Origin: Lobulomyces angularis
Lineage: Eukaryota; Chytridiomycota; Chytridiomycetes; Lobulomycetales; Lobulomycetaceae
Length of the DNA stretch: 64,000 nt
Assembly: GCA_027604685.1 (NCBI GenBank)
Contig: JADHYX010000064.1
Coordinates: 1-64,000, forward strand
Direction of reading: 5' to 3'
The stretch's first letter is position 1, and each line of letters begins with the position of its first letter. This document shows positions 15,405 to 26,489 of the stretch, piece after piece. The notes under the pieces were generated by a model that was not told the DNA's origin, did not search any database, and worked only from the letters and a program-made list of their open reading frames with translations. The translations under genes and the position numbers were made by a program.

Positions 15405-15723
15405 AATATAAAAATCAATATTTAGGGAAAAAGTAGAGATTTTTCAAACTTTTTTTTTTTTTTTTTTTCAAAATATTAACATGATTTTTCTAATACTTCT
15501 TTTTCTTTAACTTTAGTTTATTAAAAAAAATAAAAATAAAAATAAGACAAGAATTGCAGATAACAAAATTTTTTTTACACTATCTATCACTAAAAAAAAA
15601 AAATAAAACAATTTGAATTACAAAAATCAATATTGAAATTTAATATATTAAAAATAAAAAAAAAATAAAAAAATGATTTATTTATTAAAATTAAATATGG
15701 TGAGTTATCCTTACACTTAAAAC
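15405..15723. other. Convergent intergenic spacer
   Basis: This is an almost pure A/T spacer between the 3' ends of COX12 and RAE1, with long T and A runs. No gene is seen. Confidence 0.5.
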
Positions 15724-17170
15724 TTATCTTCCTAACTTTTTTGCCCGCGGTTTTATATCGTCCTCTTTAACAGCATGTAAAAATATTTTGTTCGTTAACT
15801 GTTGCGTATTATGCTCTTAATGATAGATAAATATTTATAGTGTATTGTGTAAATATAGTACCGTGTCCTTTAGACCAGTCATACGAGGCAGCGTAAGCAA
15901 AAATTGATCCATTTTTGTTGAAAGCCGTACAACTAATAGGAGTTCCGATACTTGAAAACGCCTAAACATAATATAAAGAACTAAACAATAAATATTCGAA
16001 TTGTTGGCTACCTTTAATCTGCACTTCGCCTCTTTATCCCAAAAATTAAAAGTGCCATCAGCACCAGCAGTAGAAAAAGTACCATGTATGGGATGAAATG
16101 ATATGTCATTTACACAGTAAACGTTTTTTTTGTCATCTTCTCTGTGGCATTTGAAGCTAAAATTTTGACTTTGATCCTTATCTTCAACATATTGAATTCC
16201 CACTCTTCCCTCGACCGAACCAATTGCAAATCCAGATGCGCTAGGAAAGCATGAAACAACTCTCGTTTGCCATTTTAAAGGTGATAAAATTTGCTAAAAA
16301 TTAAAATGAAAAACTATTTTAACATTTAAATAACAGATGTTTTGATTTAAAATGATAGTCTGATAAAATTTATGTAAGGGGAATAATTTTCTGCACATAC
16401 TACTTATTTCTCTAGCATTGCTAAATAAATGGCCATTAAGTAGTGCAAAAATTTGAGAGAAAAAATTCGAGAAGAACTTGATAAAAAATAAAAAACAAAC
16501 CTTGAATACTACTGTTGGATTAGTCAAATTATACAAAAATAAATGTCTTTCTGCAGTGCCGACTACCATTAAAGGGTAAGTAACGTCCATAGTATAACAC
16601 CTTTCAGGAAGAGACCTTGATTTGAAAAAAATTTTAAAAAATAATAATAATAACGAAACTAACAGTTGACTAATAGGGGCTTGCGATCTAAGATCCCAAT
16701 ATCGAACTGTTTTATCCCAACTTGCTGTTACAGCAACGTTACTCATATTTCCTCCATCTATAAATCTTACACACTTTATAGGAGCATCATGTGCCGCAAC
16801 CTAAAAGATAAAATAATTGAATTAAAAATTAAAACTATGTGATACTAGATTTTAATTTATTTTAATATACTTGAGTAGTTTGGCCGGTATTTAAGTCCAT
16901 TAACCTTCCAGCTTTGTCACAACCAACCGATAACAATTTGGTACCATCTTTTGACCAAGCAGAACTTAATGATGGACCCTCATGCTGTATTGCGGCTTTA
17001 GGTTCAGTTGAACCATTTGGTAAAACTTGGTAAATTCTAGTTTGACAATCCCAACTTGTTGCTGATAATAAGTCTTGCTGGCCATTAAATACTAAATTGG
17101 ATATTCCATCAGTTGGCGGGGAACTTACTTCAAAATCTGAAGTTTTTGGTGTGGTAGAAGATGAAAACAT
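15724..17170 (-). CDS. RAE1: mRNA export factor RAE1/Gle2 (WD40 protein)
   Basis: This is a seven-bladed WD40 beta-propeller that binds the Nup98 GLEBS motif and serves mRNA export and mitotic spindle assembly. Exons encode WD-type blades in order: [88 protein letters not shown], then [20 protein letters not shown]. The last short exon (about 15724-15790) gives [18 protein letters not shown], the characteristic RAE1 C-terminus. Blade order and the SWD/YWDLRS motif separate it from BUB3. The gene is intact, with five or six introns. The start at 17170 gives a Ser/Thr-rich leader before blade 1. Confidence 0.93.
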
Positions 17171-17808
17171 TTACAATGTAAGGTTTGTAGAATAACAGGG
17201 TTTTCAATCTATATATTTTATTTGAGAGAAAAAATCAGTAAAAATCGCAGTACATAAGTTTTTTTCAGATTTCTTACTTGCTCATCAAGATTTGTGACAA
17301 TTAAATCCTTTGCAGAGAAATATTATTACAGAAATGAATTAAATTGTTTTTATTTGTCTTCTAAATTTCAATATTTTTGTAAATTTAGTTGGTTTGACAA
17401 TGAATTTTCAAAAAAGTTTACAAATGGAAGGTGATATTTGTTTATGCCATAATTGGATAATTAATTTTTAATTAATGTTCATCACAGTTGGAAATTGGAA
17501 GAATTAAAATTAAATTGTCAAATTAGAAAGTCAAAAGCATCAAATAAATTTAACCGCAGTTCACATTAGTGTGAAATTTTTAATTAAAATTGAACAATTT
17601 AATTTTAGTAAGCAAGGTCCTTATTTGCCAAAATAGTTACTAAAAAATGTTATGGAAACCCAAAAAAAATTTAAATTTTAAAATTTTATGAAAAAATAAA
17701 TTATAACTTATTCTACATATATGTGCTACTTGTATGCTTTATAATCTAACTCAATTTTAATTAAATAATAATTAATAACAACAACATTAAAAATAAAAAC
17801 AGGAACCT
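17171..17808. other. Intergenic region upstream of RAE1
   Basis: This is AT-rich sequence between the RAE1 start and the chitinase stop, both on the minus strand. It would hold the RAE1 promoter and the chitinase 3' untranslated region. No ORF or repeat is supported. Confidence 0.45.
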
Positions 17809-19345
17809 TTATTTGCACATTCCTTTAGAAGTGGAATACTTCTTACCAGTATTACAGCAACATCTGGAGTTAGGAACTAATGGGTTTTTCTTTTTATTTG
17901 GAGACTTTCCTCCACAATCAAAAGCATTGACTGGACATTTTGTTGGAGTTGGTGTAGAAGCAGCAGACTTAGTTGTAGACGTTGTGGAAGGCTTTGTTTC
18001 ATTTGTTGCAGTAGGTGTCCCGGGAGTGTTACTTGCAGTAGGGGTGGAAGGAGGGTTAGTAGCGGTAACGGTCGTTGGAGTAGTAGACCCACCTAAGGCT
18101 TCTAAAAATTTTTTTGCAAATCCTAAGGTCCCTGCTAATCCGTAGGTATTGCAGTTATATTGCGCAGCACCTTCAATATCGAAGAAAAAAAAAAATTATT
18201 CAATCAATAAAACATGAATTAATACCTAACGGACAGTCATAATCTCTGTCATACGACCAATAATGGATTCCTCCCAACTTATTTTGCAAAGCAAATTGAG
18301 AAACTGTTACAACGTCTTCAATAGTGAAAACTTCACTAATTACATCATTTCCACCGATCATTGGAGTTAATTCAATTTGGGAAAATGGAATGCCATAATT
18401 TTTGTTTAAATTTTTAGCAGCTTGAATTGCAGATTTTCCCATATCACAAACATTACCAGTTTTAAGTATACAGGCCGTAGGGTCAGTAGAACCTAAAACA
18501 TTAAATAAATAAAAGAAAAAAAAAAAAAATTTTATTTAAATCACCGTAATCCATGACCATCAAGTTTATGAAATAATTTTTTAACCCAGAAAGTTTCAGT
18601 TGATCAACTACTATTTTTCCTTTAGAATTTAGCCCATTTGTTGAAATTCCCCCAAGAGTGGCAATTGTAAAACTAAATCTTAAGTGGGGAAAAACAGTTT
18701 GAGCATATATTGCTCTGTTAATTATTGAGATAATTTGAGCATCAGTTTGACCGCCTTCTATATCAAAATCAATTCCAATTAACTTTGGTGAATAATACGT
18801 ATCAATAAATTTTTTCATCCCAGCATCTGCAAAAAAAGTTAATTCAAGTATAATAATATATGAAACGTACCAGAAGAGCAAGTCCAGATACCTGCAGCCC
18901 CGCCAGTACTAATAATGTAATTTTTATTGAGTGCTACAAAATTATCAACATTAGGTTTTATCTGTGTAGGAGTTAGCGATGCCCATTTTTCGCTTCCACA
19001 TTCACCTTGTTTAAGAGAAAAATTAACATGATTTAACTACTTAATTTTTGTTAGTACCAGTTGCAAAAGCCCAGGTAATAGTATCCATATTCTTTGGCAT
19101 AGAATTAATGAGGTCACCAGTTTTGGTACCAAAGATGTAGGTATTCCAATTGAGAAATATAGATACATCCTTGTAAGCACTAAATGAGAAACTAGGAGGC
19201 TCTTTATGAATTAAAAATTTAAAAAGAAATTAGACAATGTGATGCTGGGTAACTTACGAGATAGAGCGCGCGGAGATAGAGATATAGCGCTGCACAATTG
19301 AAGTAAAAGAATTGCAAAAGTTGCTATGAGATTTGACTTGAACAT
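17809..19345 (-). CDS. Secreted GH18 chitinase with Thr-rich linker and Cys-rich tail
   Basis: This is a class III-like glycoside hydrolase family 18 enzyme that would cut chitin, in cell-wall remodelling or attack on chitinous material. It begins with a clear signal peptide (MFKSNLIATFAILLLQLCSA). The catalytic region includes WNTYIFGTKTGDLIN, NYIISTGGAAG and the active-site motif IGIDFDIEGG (DxDxE), then LMVMDYG and GGIHYWSYDRDYDC. The catalytic Glu is present. After the domain comes a Thr/Pro/Ser-rich linker and a short Cys-rich C-terminus (NAFDCGG, SRCCCNTGKKY). The latter could be a small carbohydrate-binding module, but I cannot name it. About seven introns are present. Loss of activity is not indicated. 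Confidence 0.88.
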
Positions 19346-20265
19346 TTTTTTTTTGTTTTGTTTTTTTCTTTTTAGAAGTGGTTGTTTGAGGCTTTTTGGT
19401 GCAAAATTGTATTCACTAAAGTGCCTTATTGTACAATTTAAAAATAAATCAAAAAACTAAATACTTGATACTTTATGAAAGAGTACAGAAGGAATTTTAT
19501 TTATCAAGACAGATAGATATTTGTTGTAAAGTGGGATTGTAAACTCAAACTTAAAGTAAAATTTTAATTTTTGTTATACATCACCAAAACCAAAGATAGT
19601 TATGAGAAAGAATAATTTGAATTCTATGTTTCATTTTTTGAGCACAGCAACATTTTTAAGGTGTAATTCAAAAATTTTTATTCTACTTTGGGTATGAAAC
19701 AAACCTTAAACTTCCTATAATTCATATTGCAACAAAACTCTCAATGGTCGACCGCCTCTCACAGTTAATTCATGAAACTAGTCTTCAATACACATTTATA
19801 AAAACAAATTCTAAATATTATATTTCAAAGATGTAAAGCCAACAATATGTAACATAGTGAACTTAAAGTTGTTTAATTAATTTAATTGGTCACAAATGCT
19901 GATGACAAAAAAAAAAACCTTATTTATATTTTTTAAATTAATTTTAATTCAATTAAATTTTTATTATATATTCCTTTCTGTTTGTAGGTACCTATTATTA
20001 ATATCAAGTATACCTTGTTCTAGATTTTTTCTTTATACTTTTTTAAAAGAATTTGTATTTTTGTGTAACAGTATTATGGTATTTTTTGTACTTTAAAAGA
20101 CAATCTAATTAAAATTTAAATCAACTATGAATTTATTAAGTATTAGACAGTTTGAAAAAGAAACTGACTTCACAAAAAAAAATATTACTGAAAAGTAAAA
20201 AAATTTAGTTTATTTAAATTCCTTTTTTTTTAATCCAATCTTTTCTTACTAAATCTACAGTTGGC
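19346..20265. other. Divergent intergenic region
   Basis: About 0.9 kb separates the chitinase and the small coiled-coil gene. It holds AT-rich sequence and a short open frame near 19896-20096 that reads as low-complexity hydrophobic residues and is not called. No RNA gene is seen. Confidence 0.45.
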
Positions 20266-20784
20266 ATGATCAAGTAAAGTATGGCCAGCTTTTATATTGT
20301 TATTAAACCCCTTATAACAATAACTCGAGGAAACTCAACAATTTTTTAAAAATTACTTTAATTTAGGTGTTTGAACTCTAATATAAAGCTAACTGAGGAG
20401 TCTAATATTGAATTGCAAGATTTGCTGCTAAAAATAAAAACTGAGATGGCAAATTTTAAAGTAAGTGCAAAATCCTTTTATAGCAAAAAGTTAGAGGAAA
20501 TCCAGTTAAAAAATGATTCAAACTTGAATGAAATAATAAACAAGTCATTCATCGCAATCGACTCTCATACTGAGTCTTTATCCTCTTTAAATTTCAAAAA
20601 TTTTCAAAGTTTGACCACTCATGACGACAAACAAACAGAGAAAAACTCAGATTTAAATTCGGTTACTAATAGTTTTGATCAATTTTTTGAATCCTATCAA
20701 ATACCTTTTTTAAAAAAACGTTACTTGGAATTTGAGATTGAAAAACAAAATTTAACTATGAAAATTAAAAAAGCAAAAAGGTAA
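20266..20784 (+). CDS. Small coiled-coil protein of unknown function
   Basis: The main exon (about 20367-20784) encodes some 139 residues rich in Glu, Lys, Leu and Asn with heptad-like spacing (IELQDLLLKIKTEM, KKLEEIQLKNDSN, KKRYLEFEIEKQNLTMKIKK), so a helical coiled coil is likely. It has no ATG at its start and is preceded by a splice acceptor. An 8-nt first exon, ATGATCAA at 20266-20273, would join in frame to give MIKCLNSN. That first exon is a guess. I do not recognise the family; a small kinetochore or cytoskeletal subunit is possible but not supported. Confidence 0.5.
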
Positions 20785-21116
20785 TTAAAATAAAAAAAAA
20801 TTCGTAACTTGAAATCACCAAAAAATTTTAGAGATGCAGACAAAAGTTAAATTTAACAACTGAATCTTTTTTTTTTGTTTATTACGCTTTTTTGTTTACT
20901 TTCTCAGCTTTCACAGCTTTCTTTTTGTTACTTTACTTTTCTTTTTAATACATTAAAATAATTTCCCTATTTAAATTACGTATTGAATTGTAGCTTTTTC
21001 TTTTATCCAGATCTTCCATGTATTTACCAAAAATCCATTTTAGGTGTAGTTGTAATTTTAACTTTTTTTTTTAAATCAAAAAAAAAAAAATATAAAAATA
21101 AAAATAAAAATTACAT
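20785..21116. other. Pyrimidine-rich spacer
   Basis: This region of T- and C-rich sequence and A-runs lies between the coiled-coil gene and MTR3. It probably contains the MTR3 promoter. Confidence 0.4.
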
Positions 21117-22280
21117 ATGAATTTTGATAAAAAAAGAATTTTGGGACCAGATGGATCAATAGAACCACCTTATGAGATTAAAAGTGAAAAATTAAATATC
21201 AATAATAGAGAATTTAATAGAGAATCGAAACAATTGAGACCATTATGTAAAAAAAATAAGTGAATAAAAATTTTGAAATAAAGTCACATATTGTTAAATT
21301 TTTTTAAAAGAAAAATTTGGATTGTTTTTATATCATTGTAAAAAAAAACGAATTAATATGCCAAAAAAAAAATGTTTAAATGTTAATCTTTCAAACTAAA
21401 ACTTTTAAAAACTTTTTTTAGGTATGAGAATTGACACAATAAAACAAGCTAACGGCTCAGCTTACGTGGAACTTGGTGATTTGAAAGTAGTTTGTGCAGT
21501 GTACGGTCCAAGACAGTCTCTTAAACCAGGAAATTCGAGTGCAGGGTAATTATTTTACATATTTTAAGTTGAAATATATTCATGTATTATTGGCTGTCAT
21601 TTTTTAGTTCACTAAATTGTGATTTCAAATTTGCTCCATTTTCGTGCAAAAAACGAAGACCATATCCTAAAGATACACAAGAAAAAGAGTACGGATTGTT
21701 ATTAAACCAAGCTTTGGTTCCTAGGTATGTGACCATTATACCATTTCTAATCTTATTTTTTTATTTTATCTCAATTTTTAGTTTGAGATTGGATTTGTTG
21801 CCGAAATCAGTAATAGATATATATGTTCAAGTTTTGGAAGCTGACGGTATGGTTTCTTCGCTTGCAGCTGCTGTAACCTGTGCATCATTGGTACTTCACT
21901 ATTGATTTTTTTCATTTCCAATACCTCTTTTTGTTAGGCCTTAGCGAATGCAGGTATCGAGATGTATGATTTTGTTTCTGGAGCTTCAGCTGGATATGTT
22001 GATAATTCAATCATTTTAGATTGCGATTTAAGTGAGGAGGAAAAAATTAACTTTAATGGATCTATTTTTTTATCATACATGCCTGCCTCAAATGAAGTTA
22101 CTCATATTGTACAATGGGGCGAAGTGAACTATGCGAATTCCGCTAAAGTAAAAAAATTAAACTAAAAACTAAAAGATAAAAAATTTAATTTTTTTTTAGG
22201 CAATTGAAATTTGTGTTGATGCTTGTTCCCAGATACATTCTGTGATGTCCCAAACATTATTAAACTCAATTAAAGATTAA
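21117..22280 (+). CDS. MTR3: Exosome core subunit MTR3 (EXOSC6-type RNase PH protein)
   Basis: This is one of six RNase PH-like ring subunits of the RNA exosome, acting in 3'-end RNA processing and decay. The spliced protein has KQANGSAYVELGDLKVVCAVYGPRQ, then CDFKFAPFSCKKRRPYPKD and EYGLLLNQALVP. SSLAAAVTCASLALANAGIEMYDFVSG follows, and near the end a short VDACSQIHSVMSQ helix. The VYGPRQ and CDFxxAPF...RRR pattern matches MTR3 more closely than RRP41 or RRP46. Catalytic phosphorolytic residues are not expected in this subunit. About six introns, all short and T-rich, interrupt it. It is intact and lies tail-to-tail with actin, 248 nt away. Confidence 0.88.
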
Positions 22281-22528
22281 ATTTAATTAGGGATTATGTT
22301 AATAATGTTTTTCTTTTACATTTTTTATTATTATAGATTAATTTCAACAGTATCCTTTTTCCTTATGAATAAATTTAATAAATAAATAATTTAAAAAATA
22401 ATTTAAAATTTCAAACTTCAGATTCAAAGGTTTGCTTACTTTTTATATTTAATTATTATTTCAAAACAAAAATGTAGTGAATATCTACTATTTCAAAAAT
22501 TAAAATGAACACAAGAAAATTAAAGTAT

Positions 22529-23856
<1,328 letters not shown>

Positions 23857-24203
23857 TTCAATTTTTTTCTTAATCAATGGAGGGTTTAAGGGTTTACATT
23901 ATAAAAATAACCAGAGTTTATTTTCACACTGAAGTTAGGCATGGTATTTAAAACATTAAAAATAATGAAAACCCAGCTATAATTTTCGATCTGTTTTATT
24001 TTTTTAAGTTTTTATGCCAATGTTGATATATGTATAAAAATTCTTCCAAGTATAATTTTGGTTTGAAATAATAAATGTATTGAAGTTACGAAACAGAATA
24101 TATTAGTTATATTAACTCAACGTACTATTTGCCTCAACGTACTATTTGCAATACTGTTTTTTAAAAAGTTGTCTTCTTTGATTGAAAAGAACCATTAGAG
24201 TTA
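23857..24203. other. Actin upstream region
   Basis: This is an AT-rich spacer of about 350 nt between the actin start codon and the outer edge of the Fanzor element. It should carry the actin promoter. A direct duplication of CAACGTACTATTTGC occurs at about 24119 and 24135. Confidence 0.45.
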
Positions 24204-24234
24204 CACTAATAAAAACCTATCACCACTTTTGTTC

Positions 24235-24273
24235 ATAGTGTTTGGGCATTAAGTTTTTGAACATTAAATATTC
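24235..24273 (-). repeat. Right terminal inverted repeat of the Fanzor element
   Basis: This 39-nt segment matches the reverse complement of 26386-26424 with five mismatches. It also forms one arm of the 3' hairpin described for the element. Confidence 0.85.
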
Positions 24274-24341
24274 AAAAAAAAAACCCAAACACCAATTAAA
24301 AATAAAATAGCGAAAACTCTTTAGGAAAAACATATGGTTTA
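24235..24341 (-). ncRNA. Candidate Fanzor guide-RNA (fRNA) scaffold / conserved 3' module
   Basis: This region starts at the stop codon of the Fanzor frame and runs to the element end. It holds a two-part hairpin: GTGTTTGGG (24238-24246) pairs with CCCAAACAC (24284-24292), and TTTTTGAA (24254-24261) pairs with TTCAAAAA (24271-24278) around a nine-nt loop. The adjacent block TAAAATAGCGAAAAC (24303-24317) is identical in the other two copies. TnpB and Fanzor guide RNAs are known to derive from the 3' end of their gene and element, with the guide just beyond. That this is an fRNA is therefore inference; transposase-binding DNA is the alternative. Confidence 0.55.
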
Positions 24342-26306
24342 TCTACTTAAATAAATTGGTCTAACTCCATGAAGTGAAGTACTTTGAACTACATCCTTCA
24401 AATTTAGAGTAGCAACGTCATCGCTATTTAATCTTTCAAGTGATATACCATCATTATTCAATGTTTGCTTACAGTTTTTGTTTTTACAACAAAGCAATCC
24501 ATGAACTTTGATAAGTTTTTCTTTTTTATTAGGATTAGGATGCTCTCTTTCTTTAAATGTTTCTAAAGTTCTACTTTTACATTTAGGACAGATTGAAGAG
24601 GTTAAATATTCATTCACCAAACATACTTGATATCCTGCCTTTTTAAACATATCCCTAAATCCTTTTCCTTTTGTTGGAACTTGGTATTTCATAGCTGTCC
24701 TTGACCATTCTCCAATTAACACTGTTGTGATTTAGCACCAAATTTTTCTTTGAATTTTTTTAAAATTTAGTTTCAGATTTTTGAGTACTTATGAAAGCAT
24801 TTAGTTTTTCAATTTTGTAAATAGTGAGTTCCGATAGTGTAATTCTAATTAAGAAAAACGGTACAAGTAATCCTTTAAATAAAGATAATATGCAACTAGA
24901 TCAAGTAGCTTTCGCGATGGTATAGGTAAATTAAAATTTTTTAGATCATTCTTTTCGTAAACATCTTGTTTTGTTAAAAGTTTATTATTATTTCCAAATT
25001 TTTTCTTATAAATTCGTAATGTTTAGATCTACTTTCACGTCTTCTTTGCATTTGAGTATATCTAAGTTTCTCATCATTCCATCCTATATAAAAAACATAT
25101 TTAATAATTTATTAAAAATTTGTCTTTACCGAAACAATATAATAAATCTCTTTTATTTGGATCAATGTGAACATGATTTTCCTTTAAAATATTGTCTTGA
25201 AAATATTCTGAAGGTAAATCTTTTTTTTTGGTTTAATACGATTGGGTTGTTCTTCTTTCTTGGTTTATGGTCTGGTTTTTTCTTTTTTTTCTTTTTCTAT
25301 TCTTTTTTTTATTGTTTGTTGTAATGTCTTCCAAACAAACAGTAATTGAAACTCCATCGGTTTCAGTCGCACCTGAAAAAACCTTTCCATTTCTTGATTT
25401 GAATGGTTTTTTTTCATATTAAATAATAGGTTCCAAATATCTTCCAGATTATCTTTTATTTTTAGAGTTCCCATTGTTAATTCACTGCCTAATCCTAATA
25501 CAACTTTTATTAAAATGTTAGTGTCGAATCGAATATGTCTTGGTATAGTTGAAGTAGATAATGGAAATACAAAGTTTTAGTTGATCTTGTTGAAACAATA
25601 AACCAAGTTTATAGTACGGTTCAAAATGTTTAAAAGTATTACAAACATCATAAGGAATGGAATTTTTTTCAATTGTGTCAGGTAATATAACTCTTAAAGA
25701 TTAACAACACTAAGCTCATATTCATTCAACTCATTAGTAACTGTAACGTTTTCCAAAATTATTTTTTGCACTAGCCATTCTTGCTTGTAAAACTTTTATC
25801 CAATCATTTTTTAGCATGTTTTCAGGTATTAAAGATAATTGTTTTTTAATAATCAAGTTTGAAATAAATGTTTTTAGCTTATAGGAAAAAAAATGTTCTT
25901 GAATGTTGACAGTATAAATTGTAATTATTTTATTAGCTTGGTAACGAGCAATTTGATCAAAGTACTTGACATTTTCTTGTATGTAGCCAATTTCAGTTTT
26001 TTTATTCTTCAATATATTCCATTAGTAATTCGTTACTAATAGAAATATATCCTGAACTATTTTTTATTGTTTTTATTGAATAATTTGGAAACTTGCATAT
26101 TCTAGTAAAAAAATCAACATTAACCCTATCCATTTGTTTTGGTTAGGGTAGTTTAACATAAAATACTTAAAAAAATGGGTTGTATGAATAGTTATTCGAT
26201 TTGCGATGTAAATCAAATTTTGTATTTTTTCAAATTGATTAGATGTTCCAATAAATACTTTAGTGAACTTGGTTTTATTACAGGAATGTTTTTGCATTTG
26301 GTACAA
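24339..26306 (-). pseudogene. Fanzor RNA-guided nuclease (TnpB-like), decayed
   Basis: Segments in order on the minus strand match a Fanzor protein, but lie in shifting frames. An N-terminal helical part (ANRITIHTTHFFKYF) is followed by TVNIQEHFFSYKLKTFI at about 25860-25910. Next come RHIRFDTNILI near 25520 and a TDGVSI strand near 25350. RuvC-I follows as IDPNKRDLLYC (about 25131-25165), then an apparent 46-nt intron (25084-25129), then KLRYTQMQRRRE. The C-terminal part has IGEWSRTAMKYQVPTKGKG at about 24720-24660, a CPKC...CCKNKNC zinc ribbon and LNSDDVATLNL before PIYLSR. At least six frameshifts or in-frame stops separate these blocks, so no full-length protein can be read. The TnpB family is RNA-guided; activity here is not expected. 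Confidence 0.85.
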
Positions 26307-26385
26307 TTTAATTGAAAAAAAGTTTGATTTTTTCTTCCCTTTTTATAGTGTTTTTTTATGAATTTTTTTGCGTTCTTGTTAATTA

Positions 26386-26424
26386 GAATATTTTTTGTTC
26401 AAAAATATAATGCCCAAGCACTAT
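26386..26424 (-). repeat. Left terminal inverted repeat of the Fanzor element
   Basis: Inverted partner of 24235-24273 (34 of 39 matches). It sits about 65 nt upstream of the RNR1 start codon. Confidence 0.85.
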
Positions 26425-26489
26425 AAAAACCAAACCAGGAACAGGGTTTTAATTAAAAAAAATTTATAATTAACAATCGAATCCAATAC

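Larger units (their letters stand above)
24204..26456 (-). mobile_element. Fanzor-bearing DNA transposon with terminal inverted repeats (copy 2)
   Basis: This is an element of about 2.2 kb whose only visible gene is a decayed Fanzor nuclease on the minus strand. Its ends are inverted copies: 24235-24273 and the reverse complement of 26386-26424 match at 34 of 39 positions by eye, with a shared ATAGTG(T/C)TTGGGCATT core. Weaker similarity extends outward to roughly 24204 and 26456. No transposase is seen, so movement would have depended on a partner in trans. No target-site duplication could be fixed. The 5' end lies 33-65 nt from the RNR1 start codon. The 3' end is repeated at two other places in the window. 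Confidence 0.82.

Noticed and set aside
24971..25324. 117-codon plus-strand open frame within the Fanzor element
   Set aside because: It is antisense to RuvC-I and neighbouring Fanzor blocks and is rich in Phe/Lys low complexity; it is a shadow frame.
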